The position numbers were made by a program, and so were the translations under genes. Shown piece by piece: positions 52,481-64,000 of a stretch of 64,000 nt of DNA (position 1 is the stretch's first letter; each line of letters starts with the position of its first letter). The notes below the pieces were generated by a model that did no database searches, was not told the origin of the DNA, and was given only the letters and a program-made list of their open reading frames with translations. Origin of the DNA: Epiperipatus broadwayi (lineage: Eukaryota > Onychophora > Udeonychophora > Euonychophora > Peripatidae); assembly GCA_028023455.1 (NCBI GenBank), contig JAQFVV010012395.1, positions 4,964,001 through 5,028,000 of the forward strand, written 5' to 3'.

Positions 52481-54649
52481 ATTTCAAATATTAGTCAATC
52501 GTTACTTAATTTGATTCATATAGTTTTATCATGTTCTTATTTGGTTATAATAGCCTACTGTTTCACTTGTTTATGATAGAGAATTTATATAAATGATTTA
52601 ACTACTTTTTAAAGACATTTAAGTGGGATATTTTCAAACAAGTTTTTAAAATTAAAGAAAAGCTAAAACTCAGAAAGAATTTCCATGAAACAACAATGTA
52701 AATGAGGCATCGAAAGGCTAATCTTTAGTTTATGAAACAACAATGTAAAATATTTTCCTGAAGATTTGTGATGATGATGGAAATAGTCCAATATATAAAT
52801 ATAACTATGTAAAATGTATTATTTTATGAAATAGGGGAAAATATCAATAGAGACTGATAGTTGCTGAAGTCATTTTTATAAAGGAGATTATTGAAGCTGC
52901 AAGGAATATTTCTACTACTAAAATAAATGTAAACGTAGAAAAAATATAATAGAGGAATTGCTTGGTGCATGCAGAGCAGATAGGACATCATCACAGATTG
53001 CTCATCAAGGTACAGAAGAAAAAAGATGACCACCAAAAGAATAGATAAAGCAAAAAAATAGATATAAGCAAATATTGAAGGTGATTGTACCTGTTGGATA
53101 TTGACACTCTTAAATATAACTAGGAAAGACATTTTGGAGATGCTATAAGGTTTGATTTAATTACTGTTTTTATCAATTCTTGTTACATCAGTTGGATACC
53201 ATCAGGTTCTACTAGAATCTGGAAAATGATTTAGATTGATTTTAAACCTCAACTTTTTGGGAAATGTCACTTTCTATGTTAGATTTTCTTAGTATACTAA
53301 ATGACATTATAGCAAATATATCCTCCTTCAGCATTTTAAAATAAATTAACAATAAAAGACAATTTAAATTATTAGATTTGGAACCTCTTACTATCTTTTC
53401 TCCATTTTAGTCCATAACTAGAACATAATCTAATTATTTCCAGCATAGGTCAGGAGTTTATGATTTTCTCTGATCTATGTATTGAATAAAATATCAATAA
53501 AAACAAAAATGATATAATAATTTGACAAATGTTGTAATAGAATTTATTCATACATAAAGTTATCTACAAAATCATCATTAGGGGGGATTTGAACTCAATC
53601 AACATTTTGAATTTTACCTTCATACAAATATTTAAATGAGACCGACCTTCATTTTATATTTTATAAAAGTTTTTTTTTTTTTCAGACTAATTTACTTTTA
53701 AATATAAATGAAATTTTTTCTTTTCTTTAATAGTTATTATATGGTTGTCTTTAATATAACTTGAACAATGTTGTCAGCACATTACACATACTGTATTATG
53801 TTTATAGTTCATGTGTATGTTCACAAGATGGCAGCACATTATACATATTAGATTATGGGTAAATTTAGAATGGGGAATGTAAAATAAAGTGGCTAACAGG
53901 TTTATCTGGGCATAATTGCTGAGATATTCTTGACTTCGTTTAAGGAGAAGCCATAATACATCACATCACATTGTAGTTTATATGCATGTTCACAAGATGG
54001 AGTACAATACTTTGGAAGTAAACTTTAATAACCAATTCATTCATTACTGATGTAATAGCTTGATAGAAACTTTAAAATATCTTAATTTTAAATCATCATC
54101 ATCTTAATGATGTTGCCCATATGACATCACAATTGAAATCTACCAAGGTTGAAATACCCCACAGATGGAATTTATTCATAAAATTACAAAGAAGATATAT
54201 AATCATGTCATTAAACAACACATATCAAATACAACCATTCATACATAAGGAAGTTCTCGCTCCTTAATCATAATGCATGCTATACCAACTAACATGAAGA
54301 CATACAATTCAAGTCAACAATAACTGCATATGGCAAATAGCTTTGCCATTAATACAATATTTATTATTTAAACATCTACATAGAGTTCATAGCACAGGAC
54401 TATATTAAATGTCCATGGAAATCCAAACAAAATCAATAACTCCACAAACAAAAGTCATATGAATACGTGTGTCTAATAGTATATAAAGTCATTATCAACA
54501 ACAATGGTTATAATATAATTATTATTCCATAATATAAATTCATATGGAACTTTGTCTTTAATTCTTTAGAAGCATTGTATAAGTATTAAATGATAACTAA
54601 TCCCCTCCATATACAACTCTAACAAGAAAGTATAAATTATTATTGTTGT
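52481..54649. other. No gene seen; short local repeats
   Basis: AT-rich intron sequence. ATGTTCACAAGATGG occurs near 53817 and 53986, and CAGCACATTA(C/T)ACATA near 53775 and 53832, an eroded local duplication. The open stretch 52824-53132 (minus) shows no recognisable domain. Confidence 0.5.
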
Positions 54650-55110
54650 TAACAATTCTTAGCCAGAAGGTAATCAGCCTTTGACATGCACTGTTTATTT
54701 ATTTATTTATTTTTAATCTGGTATTAACTTTTTATTATTATTATTAATATATTGTTTATTAAAATAAATACATTCATTACATTAATTCATTTGAATACAG
54801 TTCAAAATATATTTACATAAATACAAATTTCATTGTTCTCCTACTAAGTGCTCTAGTTGAACATTTATGTTATTAACTCACCAATGCAGGACACACTCAA
54901 ACCCAAACACAAGATAGAGACTTTTAAAGGATAAAAATGGCTATCTTATCTTTGTACCTAAATACAATTATATAGGCCCATCTAAAGCATTCCAGAATGA
55001 GAGCATGAAGATTTAATCTTTGTAACTTTTATATCTATTACATTATTAATTTATAGTTAAACCCAGCAAAATTTTCAAATTTACATCTGATAAATATTAG
55101 ATGAAGTTAG
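54650..55110. repeat. Family D repeat, diverged upstream copy
   Basis: Shares with 55129-55552 the series AATTCTTA.CCAGAAGGTAAT, CACTCAAACCCAAACA, TGGCTATCTTATCTTTG, GAATGAGAGCAT, AAGATTTAATCTTTGTAAC and GATAAATATTAGATGA. An extra T/A-rich stretch (about 54695-54850) interrupts it and the right inverted arm is missing. Confidence 0.75.
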
Positions 55111-55128
55111 AGTCAATTTAATAAAAAC

Positions 55129-55552
55129 ATAATTTACAAGCCCAGTTTTCATTAATAATTCTTAATCAGAAGGTAATAAGCCTTTAACATGTGCTATTTA
55201 CTCATGTTACTAACTCATTAATGTTATAGTGAGGGTGCAGGACACTCTCAAACCCAAACATAAGATACAGACTTTTAAAATATAAGATTAGCTATCTTAT
55301 CTTTGTACCTAAATGCAATTATATAGGCCAATCTAAAGCATTTTGGAATGAGAGCATAAAGATTTAATCTTTGTAACTTATACATTCATTACATTATTGA
55401 TGTATAATTAAACCCACTGAAAATTTCAAATTTACAGCTGGTAAATATTAGATGATGTTATAGTGAGTAAGTAACATGATAAACAGCATATGTTGAAAGC
55501 TGATTACTTTCTGATTAAGAATCACTAATGAAAACTGCACTTGTAAATTATG
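55129..55552. mobile_element. Foldback element, family D, ~80-bp inverted ends
   Basis: Left arm CATAATTTACAAGCCCAG through TTCTTAATCAGAAGGTAAT to CATGTTAC, and right arm its inverted copy (GTAACATG through ATTACTTTCTGATTAAGAA to TTGTAAATTATG). About 265 bp of unique interior. Typical structure of a foldback MITE. No coding capacity. A second copy lies directly upstream in the same orientation. Confidence 0.8.
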
Positions 55553-58099
55553 TTGTTATTATTGTTAACATAAATTCTCATTACTAAATTTCTTTTTTCT
55601 CTTTAACTTTATTGCATTTAAATAAAGTGGGATTATAAGTAGTTGCAGATCTTTAAATTATCAATTTAACTCTTTCAAAATTCAATAATTAATTTACTTT
55701 GAAAAAGCATGTACTTTCATGAATTTAAATTTGCATTATTAACATATATTCTACGTACATTTACATTTATATACTATTGTTAAATAAATTTTATTTTTGG
55801 AAATTGAGAAATCTGTTTAATCCTTAAATAATTTTTATAAAGCTCATTTTAAATGTTTCCTTGATATTTCTTTATATGTAAAACAATATTCTTAATTGCT
55901 AAAATGAATAATTTTCACATGAATATTCATAATATTAAATAATATATAAATTTCAAGGAATACATTTCAAAAATGTTTTTTTCCTTGAATTTATTATTTG
56001 TTTTCTCCCACTACAATTAAATCATTACAGAAAGTAATATAATTATTATCTCTCTCTACTTTTAATCTTCCTTCTTGGTTCTTTTATAATGCATTTAACA
56101 ATAATAAAAAGATAATATAACATATTAAAAATATATATAACAAAAAAAGAAACAAGATTATATAAAAAGAAAACATTTGTTGTTTTTTTTTAGTAAACTA
56201 AATCAGTTAAATGAAATAAAATCCGGATTTTTTTGCTAAGTCTTTGAATGATAGACTCCTTTTTCTAAAGTTTATACACAAAAGTCTGTGTAAAAAATAT
56301 ATATGTAAATAATTTGCAGTTGAATCTATAGGTTTTTTTTTTTTTTTTATATCCAGGCAATCTGTGAATACTCATATAAAACATCTGTGAATCTGCAATA
56401 TTTAATATATAATTTTATTATTCTCATACAAGATAATATATATTCAATAAATGTTGTAGTTTGGTAAATTTTAAGTCAGGTAAATCTCATAGTTGGTTTG
56501 GGGGTGATTCACAATTATCAAGCATGGAGCAACTTTAGTTGAGACAGATAATCTGAGAGGTTTTTATTTATTCATTCATGGCTTTTTTCCATATAGCAAT
56601 TACTTTACTTCACATTGAAACATTGTTGATATTTCCCAGTGATCTTTTCTAATCTATCCCTGTTATAGTGAGAAAGCCAAGAAAACTAAGATAGTCTAAC
56701 TACTTTCTCAAGCTGGAATCAGTTGAAAAATAATAGCATAAGTCATTTTTGATTTTTATATAACCTCATGATAATTATTTTATTTTTCTTACTTTATGTG
56801 GAATTTGATAAACAAATTGCCATTTCCCCATGCTGACTGGTATTAAATAACAGTTTTTCAAAAAATAGTTATCAGAATTATTTAATAAAAAACTTTGATT
56901 TTGAATTTAACTAATCACAGTATGTTTTTCAAAAATACATTTAATTACTTAAGTAAAACGTTGATCTTGACCTTAATTACATTGCTTTTCAAAAATATAC
57001 TTGCTAAAATAGACTCAATTAAAACTCTGATTTTGATGCTTGTAAACCTTAATTAAATCTGATTAACAAAAACAGACTTTATTACAATAAAAATGACTTA
57101 TTTAAAATTTAGACAACCTTAGGCTTTTACATTATTTAAATCATTGTTGCAGATTTTAATTTTCACACACACACAAACATGCACAAACAAAAAATAACTT
57201 AATAGGTCTCTGTGTGTAGATTTTTACCTAAGTTATTAATTATTATCATTATTATCATCAGCATTATTATTATTATTATTGTTGTTGTTGTTGTTATTAT
57301 TGTTATTAATTATTATTATTACTACTACTACTATTATTATTTGAAACTATCTTTATGACTGAAAAAACTATACTATTGATCGTTCTCTCTTTCTGACTAA
57401 CTTTATACTGTCCTCTACTCTTTCCTCTGTTTAACCTTGGCAACTGGTTATTATGACAAAGGAAGTATCTACTTCAATCTCCAGCAGTTGTTTTTAGACA
57501 AACAGTTAAAGAAAAGGCAGTACTTGTCAGGCTCGCTAATTAAAATGCAATCATAAATTCTATATAATTCTAAGTGCTAACATTGATTTGAAAATACTTA
57601 ATTATAATAGTAATACAAATAAAATAAAAAATAAAATATATATTAAAAAAAGTGAAACTTCATATTCCTAAAAATATACACTCCTTTCTTACTGTCAAGT
57701 TTCACCAATTTTGAGGAATTTGTAACCTGGCTGCATTTGCAAGCTTAAAACCCCATAGGAAAAAGCTAGTGTACAATACTATATTTTGAATAAATTTTTT
57801 TGCTGATTTTGTTATATTTAGCTAGAACTAGCTAAATTATACTGAACTGCAATGTTAAAGTCCTGATTCTCTTTACTTTTTTAAACTGAACTTTCATTAA
57901 AAAAAAATATACATGTTTTTCTTTCACTCATTTGAAAAATTAACTTTTCATTATTCAATTAAAGCAATAAAAAGATTTTAAGTTGTTTTCATCCTTATTT
58001 CATCCTCTAGCTTAGAATATCTAGATACTCTTTACTGACCAATGTAGGATTGTTTCTGGATTGACTGTAATAAAGCTAGCAAAAAAAAACAAGCCTTCT
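55553..58099. other. No gene seen; microsatellites
   Basis: AT-rich intron sequence with a compound ATT/GTT/ACT tract at about 57241-57341 and a T run at 56332-56348. No coding content. Confidence 0.5.
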
Positions 58100-58188
58100 G
58101 GAAAAAAATATGATTGGTCAAGATTCAAACTCCATATCATAAGCATGACAGGAGGATGTACTCCCTCTTCACCATGACACCTTTTTTC
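58100..58188 (-). mobile_element. tRNA-like SINE head, family S4
   Basis: The minus strand has A box TGGTGAAGAGGG, an anticodon-arm-like CCTGTCATGC segment (reminiscent of tRNA-Asp, anticodon GTC) and a B box GGAGTTTGAATC. A T run precedes it on the plus strand and an A-rich tract (58080-58090) flanks it. The full extent is uncertain. Confidence 0.45.
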
Positions 58189-59023
58189 TTACTATCCACA
58201 AAGCAGTTCTCAATTATATATATATATTATTAAGTAGCTTTATATATACAGAGATTCAGTGATGTGGAATTTTTTTAATGAGATTACTGATTGATATTTT
58301 CTCTGAAGCATTTAATTTCTTTTAATTCATTTATCGTTAATCTTTAACTTGTCATATCAGTTATTAACTTATTACAGACAATATAAATATCAACAGCAAA
58401 GAAAAAAATACATATTATGAATTTAATAATCAATAAATAACTCTATATCTAGGATAATCAGTAATATTAACATTTTATTACTAGACAAAATAATAAGCTC
58501 TATTAAATGTTAAAATGTTTTATTAAAATAACTGTAAGTGGGAAATGGTATCTGAAGATAATAAGAGAATGATTGGTGTCAAACTGATAAGTAAAACTAA
58601 CTTCAACAGGATGATCATATTCATTTATGAAAGTCAGTTACTATGATGTTCATATAAAAGTCAGCATCATTGGTAACAGTTTTTTTTTGTGTAATGGACT
58701 TGATCCATAGAACTTCGTATTAGAGCAAACATGATGTTAAGTATATTCTGACTGTCTATGTTTAATTTTGATAAAGTTTATTTAAACATGTGAATAATCT
58801 GATAATCATATTAGGTGTTTGAGTGCTCATGTTGAGAACAGTGCAAGATTTACAGCATTTTTGAACAATCCTGTTTGTTAAATATAAAACAAATCCCTAA
58901 GCTTTCAGCTATTAACATTACGTTCTCATCAATACTAATTGCAATGCAATTAGATGTTGGAAGTTTCTCTATAACAAAAACAATTGTCCTACATGCAATG
59001 TTAGCTACCTAATAAATATAGAG
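58189..59023. other. No gene seen
   Basis: AT-rich intron sequence with a short (TA)n run near 58216. Nothing recognised. Confidence 0.5.
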
Positions 59024-59380
59024 ATTATAATGGTCAACATGGGTAGGATGACAACCTTGGTCTTAACATGGGCTTTGAATGTTCCACCATCAGATTTTCA
59101 ATGAAATGGATGGCTGAAGAGTTGTGGGATGGAGTAGTTTGAAGCCTGTCAATTAAAGTATGAAGATTGGCCATCTTAATATAAAGCTGAGCACTGATTG
59201 TATATATGTGTGTAGATTGTAACCTGGACCAACTGATGATTGTTGTTTTAGCATGAAATACATATATTGGTGATTATTTATCTTTTCAGCACGTGTGTGA
59301 TCAGGTGTGTCAGCAATATTAAATGGCTTGGAGAGTTGAGGGTCGTGTGAATCTGAGTTCGAATCCCTTATATAATAATG
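59024..59380 (+). repeat. S2-containing ~360-bp repeat
   Basis: Aligned with 63228-63580 over its length: GGTCAACATG, TCAGATTTTCAATGA, GGATGGCTGAAGAGTTG, GAAGCCTGT, then GAGCACTGATTGTATAT, CAACTGATGA and GATTATTTATCTT. It ends in the tRNA-like part GTGTCAGCAATATTAAATGG and GAGTTCGAATCCC. Confidence 0.8.
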
Positions 59381-61430
59381 CTTCTCGTAATTATTTTATA
59401 TCATTTCTTAAATATTATTCGTCTTTCTACTTTATCCAAACAAAGTTATATCAAGCTATAATTATTTTGTTTTACTTTCTATATTATATATATATTCCAA
59501 ATAAAAATCCTTTATCATAATCATCAACACGCCAACACGCTTAATCTTGTTTTAGAATTAAAATCTAGGGGAAACATAATTTTTTTGAGTCAGATAAGGA
59601 TTTACAAATAAGCCTAGCTAGTTCATAATAGTCAACTCAGATGAACATCTCGTTGTCGGTTATCAATGCGTATTTAGTCATTCTTAACAAAAAGGTAGTT
59701 GACTATTATTGAATTTTTCTTCAGTATTTGTCTGGGATGGAGGGGGGGGGGTAATAAAGAGAGACTTTTCCCAGCAGTGAACTATTTAAGACTGTATTAT
59801 TATTTTTTTTTTACTTTATATTGCTTCCAAACAAAATTCAAAACTTTCCCTCTCTTTTCGTTGCTTTTGATACTTCCTTCAATTCTTTTAGAGTGTGCGG
59901 ACGGTTAATCAAAATATTTTTGGCATATCTGAGAGAATTTGATGAACTGATTCTCTAAGGTCAAAACTTTCCATTATTTATTGAAGAACTTTCCATTATA
60001 TATTGAAGATAGCTTCAGTATTTCACATAAATAATTTTAAACTTTTATTACTAAAAAAAATCTTTCAAAGTTATATAAGTGTTGAGAGCGTACGACTGTC
60101 TAGAAATAAAATTTTATTACTGCTGTCCCGGAGGTCGAATTATCTATTGGTTATTATATCCATAAAATTTATTCCTTCATTTTATTTGTCATTGACCGTT
60201 TATGTTGTCAGCAGTAAGTTAATAGCGATATTAGATAATGTTTTCTGCTTAGAAGGAACTTAATGTTTAATGATAACGTACAAAAAAAAAAAAAAGCTTG
60301 ATAAAAGATATTAATCAGAAATATCATTAACAAGTTTCAAATCACTGAAGCTACGCATATATATTAAGCTTTTTTTTTAAAAAAAAAAAAAAGGAAGAGA
60401 ATTTATAACCGATAACTGAAATAATAATCAATTAATCTGAAGATTGCTTGTAAGCTTTTATAAACCGAATTTATAATAAGGAAAAAGGCACAGTGTTAGT
60501 TGCCATGCCTACGATCTAGACTAGCGTTTGACTCCACGGTTATTTCTCAAGGATTGAAAACTAAAAAGTCATTAAAAAAAAAAAAGCCCCATGTGGTTGC
60601 TTTGGCACAGCACTATCACTTCCAGTACTCAAATTTCTCAATTCCCAAGCAATAATTCGATTATATATTGAAAGCGATTAATATTATAATTTTTAGTATT
60701 AGTTTATCAATCCAGTTATAATTTGCCATTATATATTTCATGCAGTATACAAAGCAATTTGTACAATTGCCTAAATCTTTTATGTAGGATCTTTTTCAAA
60801 TTTAAAAGTCACAATGTACATAGTGAGTAAACCAATTAATTGTACTGGAGCCAGAATCCCATGATTGGAACTTAAAAAATTACATTGCCATTTTTTATGT
60901 CCTTACATTTTATTCATTATTTACATCATGGCTTCTGAAATTATAAGACAGAGATCACTAGCATCAACTGATATCAGCTGAATGAAAAATCCACTCTTCC
61001 CAAGTATTTCAAGTATTGATGCTGCCAAATAATAATTCATTTAGAAATGTGATTTCTCATGTAAGTCATTTTTGAACAGCTTCAGTGATTTTATAATTAT
61101 TCTAGAATCATTTTCCTTTCAAATATTAATATGACGGATTAGGTAATATATCCTTTTTCAGGAGTTTCCACATTTAAAGCAGGAATAAAAAAGATGTGCA
61201 TTATCTAGGGTGAAATAAACAGAATTTTGTATATTTTTTTATTTAAGCTGTCAGGTAGTTCCATTGTTTCACTGAGTAATATCATGCACTGTTTAAGTTC
61301 AAACTAATAAGTTATTTTTTTTTTTTTTGTTTCAACACAGTGTGAAACATTTCATAAGATTTTGTTTCACTAAATGGAAAATCTTTCTTCATATAGAATT
61401 TATTATATGTAACTGTAAGTTTTGGTGAGT
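59381..61430. other. No gene seen
   Basis: AT-rich intron sequence with homopolymer runs (G run near 59742-59751, A runs near 60280 and 60380). Short open stretches at 59323-60263 are shadows of low-complexity DNA. Confidence 0.5.
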
Positions 61431-61442
61431 ATATTTAATTTA

Positions 61443-61641
61443 AAACAGGCAAAACTCTCCATACAGTAGTGCCACTCAGTGCCAACCAGAGTAATCAATG
61501 GAAGTGCCACTCAGTGCCAACCAGAGTAATCAATGGAAGCCATTGATTACTCTGGTTGGCACTGAGTGGCACTACTGTATGGAGAGTTTTGCCTGTTTTA
61601 ATAACAGTTATGTGCTAGCATATGAAATGGTAATCATGTAT
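61443..61641 (+). mobile_element. Family A foldback element, short form
   Basis: Outer arms AAACAGGCAAAACTCTCC and inverted GGAGAGTTTTGCCTGTTTTA are almost perfect and extend through GTGCCACTCAGTGCCAACC and CAGAGTAATCAATGG. A 35-bp arm segment is duplicated in tandem at 61466-61535. The conserved tail GTGCTAGCATATGAAATGG follows. Flanked by a perfect 12-bp direct repeat ATATTTAATTTA (61431-61442 and 61642-61653). The hammerhead interior is absent. Confidence 0.83.
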
Positions 61642-61653
61642 ATATTTAATTTA

Positions 61654-62671
61654 ATGTCTTTTTTAATCAATTACATGAAAAAAAAAATCTCTCTTAATAA
61701 AAGAATAAGTAAAATATATACAAAATATGAAAGTAGATAATCTTTTTATTAAATGATTTTTTCAAAAATGAGGGAGATTATAAATAAATAAATTAAAATC
61801 CTTAAAATAAAAGTAGTTTTTTAAAAATCACATAATTTAGATAAAATGCGGAAAAGACATATTTTAAATATAATTTTTTTGAGTAGAATTGAAGTGCATA
61901 AATATACATGTTAATAAATCACTTTTGATTACATTTTTAATGCTTTACGTTTGTTTTTCATTAAATAAAAAGGCATTGTGTGCTTTTGGGCGTTGTTATT
62001 CGAATATGCAGAAGAGAACAAAATTTTAAGTATTAATTTAACAGCAATTTGAGATTGATTGTCGGTTTGTGAGATAATGATGAATCAAATTCAGCAAATT
62101 ATACACATGCACAAAATAAGTAGAATATACCTTACTGTGTTTGGTTCAGGTTTTCTGTTGTTGGAAGTATGATTAGTATAGGTAGAATTTTAAACGTATA
62201 AATATAGGTGTAGGACCGAACATTAAACGAAATTCAATAAAAACTTTATTGAGACTATATATAATTTTTCAAATTAATAGATTTATGAATAGTATGTTAA
62301 TTTTAATTTCAATAGGATTTTTTAATTTTAAACAGATATTTCATAACTACTATGTTTAGGAAAAATATAATATTAAATTAAATTTATACATGTGTTTATA
62401 TGTGAGGCAAATTTCTCTAAAATCTTTTAAGAGTAATTAATATGATTTGAATGCAAAACAACAAATAAAACATAACTACATAATATAAATAATTTTCTAA
62501 TTCCAATATAAATTCAATTTCTTCTCTTTTTCCCAAACTTAATCTAGTTTCAAATCATTCCTTTTGAGACTCTTCAAAACCTTTTTTTTTTTAATTATTG
62601 AAACAAAATAACACTTTTGTCATATTGTATTATTTTGAAAAGACTTAAAAGGGGTGAATAACAAGACTTAC
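61654..62671. other. No gene seen
   Basis: AT-rich intron sequence between the foldback element and the donor of the M1 exon. Nothing recognised. Confidence 0.5.
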
Positions 62672-62875
62672 ATTATCTCCTGGAACATCATCATAGGTTG
62701 TTATCAAAATACAATACGCAATAAAACATAGAATGGCCCCAATCCATAGAAGAGCAGCAAATCCAGTAAACAGTTGTCTGCAGAATTTTAACCATTCTGG
62801 TTCTACAGCAGGGGGTGTGAGGGCATTTAAACCATCACGAAGCAAATTTTCTTTGACCTGGTTTTTTGATAATCC
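62672..62875 (-). CDS. Na+/K+-ATPase alpha exon: M1, M1-M2 loop, M2 start
   Basis: This 204-bp exon (68 codons, phase 0 at both ends) starts at [12 protein letters not shown] and ends at DDVPGDN. It holds the conserved LNALTPP and FCRQLF stretches, the M1 helix ([13 protein letters not shown]) and the short extracellular M1-M2 loop that borders the cardiotonic-steroid site. The acceptor is a T-rich tract ending in TTTTAG and the donor is GTAAGT, a perfect consensus. In standard sheep alpha-1 numbering Cys104 is kept, residue 111 is Leu instead of the usual Gln, and residue 122 is Asn as usual. The exon is intact. Its upstream partner is not visible in the remaining 1.1 kb of the window. Confidence 0.95.
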
Positions 62876-63227
62876 CTAAAATAATATTAGCATAGATACA
62901 ACTTTAAATGTATCCCAGTAATCAGTTTAAAATTAATAATAGTCTTATAGTTTATTGCTTAGGGGTTCACAAGAAGTTTGCATTCTAAAAGTGGTAGATC
63001 TGATTCCTACTCTTATGAATTAGGCTCCAGACTCTACAACTCTCATATTGTTCCAAATTATATTTCAGTTTTATTATTTGGTAAAATTTGCAAAAATAAT
63101 AAAAATCCTTAATCCAATTTTTTCTTCCAAATTTAATCTAGATTTTTATAAATATTTTACACAATCTATCTTATACAATTGATAATTAAATGGACATATT
63201 AAGGTCATATGTGTGAGAGGTCAGATT

Positions 63228-63580
63228 GGCTTAAGGTCAACATGAGTATGACAATAATATTGGCATCAACAAGGGCTTTGAGAATTTCATCCTCAGATTT
63301 TCAATGATATGGATGACTGAAGAGTTGAAGAGTGGAGAAGATTGAAGCCTGTTCATTAAAGTTTAAAGATTTGCTATCTTAATATAAACTGAACAGTGAT
63401 TGTATATGTGTGTGGGAGATGGTGATCTGAAGCAACTGATGAGTGCTGGTTTAGCGTGAAAATATGTACTATTGGATATTATTTATCTTCTTCATGTGGT
63501 ATGTGGTCTTGGTTATCATTATATAAGATAGATTGGATAGATGTGAGCAGTTTGAAAGTCTGAGTTCAAGTTCCTTATTA
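63228..63580 (+). repeat. S2-containing ~360-bp repeat
   Basis: Second copy of the 59.0-kb repeat with the same order of landmarks. It ends AGTCTGAGTTCAAG in place of the B box consensus. It lies in the intron upstream of the M1 exon. Confidence 0.75.
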
Positions 63581-64000
63581 TTACATTAAATTTAGTAAAA
63601 ACATAATATACATGTATTTAAATATAAATAGTTTACAAAACTTTTTATTTCAACTCTTTCTTTTTAAATCTTGTTCACTTTTGCTGCATTAATATAATTA
63701 AATATTTCATTTTTCCTATGCTTTGATCAATTTTATACAATCGCTATCAAGGTAATCTAAAACAGACTAAATTGAAAAACTGAAATTAATTAAAAACCTA
63801 CCTTGTATATAAATTTATACAAAATTGAAAAAAAATCCAATAATTATTTTTTTATATTAAAGAGAAATACACATTTATTTATATCTCTGCTGTTCTTTTA
63901 ATTTATATTCTTATTTTAATATATCTAATTTTTAATTTCTATTATACTTTGAACAAAAAATGCTAATCATTTAATTAATTACTTAAAATTACAAATGTGA
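63581..64000. other. No gene seen
   Basis: AT-rich sequence. A donor-like ACAAGGTAGGT on the minus strand near 63800 is not preceded by a frame resembling the expected ATPase N-terminal sequence. Confidence 0.45.

Larger units (their letters stand above)
49726..62671 (-). other. Intron, 12.9 kb
   Basis: Intron between the M1 and M2 exons, with GTAAGT donor and TTCTAG acceptor. It holds the hammerhead-bearing repeat at 50.3 kb, the inverted pair of tRNA-like repeats at 52.1-52.5 kb, a foldback element at 55.1-55.6 kb, a repeat at 59.0-59.4 kb and a foldback element at 61.4 kb. No coding sequence is recognised. Confidence 0.9.

Noticed and set aside
63770-63805. Donor-like ACAAGGTAGGT on the minus strand as the end of the preceding ATPase exon
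   Set aside because: None of the three frames upstream resembles the N-terminal alpha-subunit sequence expected before GLSKNQ, and one frame hits a stop at once.

Overview
The window looks like metazoan, almost certainly invertebrate, nuclear DNA. It is very AT-rich, protein-coding sequence occurs only as short exons with consensus GT/AG borders, and the rest is dense with retrotransposons, tRNA-derived SINEs, foldback elements and microsatellites. I cannot name the phylum from the sequence alone.

One host gene accounts for the recognised coding sequence: the catalytic alpha subunit of a Na+/K+-ATPase (P2C-type P-type ATPase) on the minus strand. Five internal exons are visible, in transcript order 62875..62672, 49725..49612, 38735..38601, 38451..38334 and 12030..11762. 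They join in frame to 840 bp, or 280 codons, from just before M1 to the end of M4. The exons for the N-terminus, the phosphorylation and nucleotide-binding domains and M5-M10 lie outside. The introns are 12.9 kb, 10.9 kb, 149 bp and 26.3 kb, so almost everything else listed is intronic or lies in the next intron downstream.

Layout. 1514-10478: a Ty3/Gypsy-type LTR retrotransposon with 5-bp target duplications, a decayed gag, coiled-coil coding remnants on both sides of an unexplained ~6 kb interior, and no visible pol. 11.2-11.6 kb: a GC-richer, retroposed-looking segment. 11.76-12.03 kb: ATPase exon. 12-38 kb: the giant intron, with an old RTE-type LINE copy (18.7-24.2 kb, itself split by a 3.2 kb insertion) and a much better preserved one (about 29.6-32.9 kb). 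38.3-38.7 kb: two ATPase exons. 40.1-41.8 kb: a degenerate Gypsy RNase H/integrase fragment. 43.0-44.8 kb: a C-rich tandem repeat block containing a 5'-truncated LINE of another clade. 48.8-50.5 kb: repeats with hammerhead-ribozyme-like cores, next to the 49.6-kb exon. 52-64 kb: foldback and tRNA-like repeats and the first ATPase exon of the window.

The most interesting signal is a set of short dispersed elements whose interior holds a sequence that folds as a type I hammerhead ribozyme. The core is CTGATGA, a short stem II, GAAA, and a palindromic stem III (ACTAGT) followed by the cleavage-site C. Two sequence types occur in the window with different, compensating stem II pairs. Several shorter derivatives of one family are flanked by 8-13 bp direct repeats, as expected of retroposition. 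A second point is that the ATPase has leucine where ouabain-sensitive enzymes usually have Gln111.
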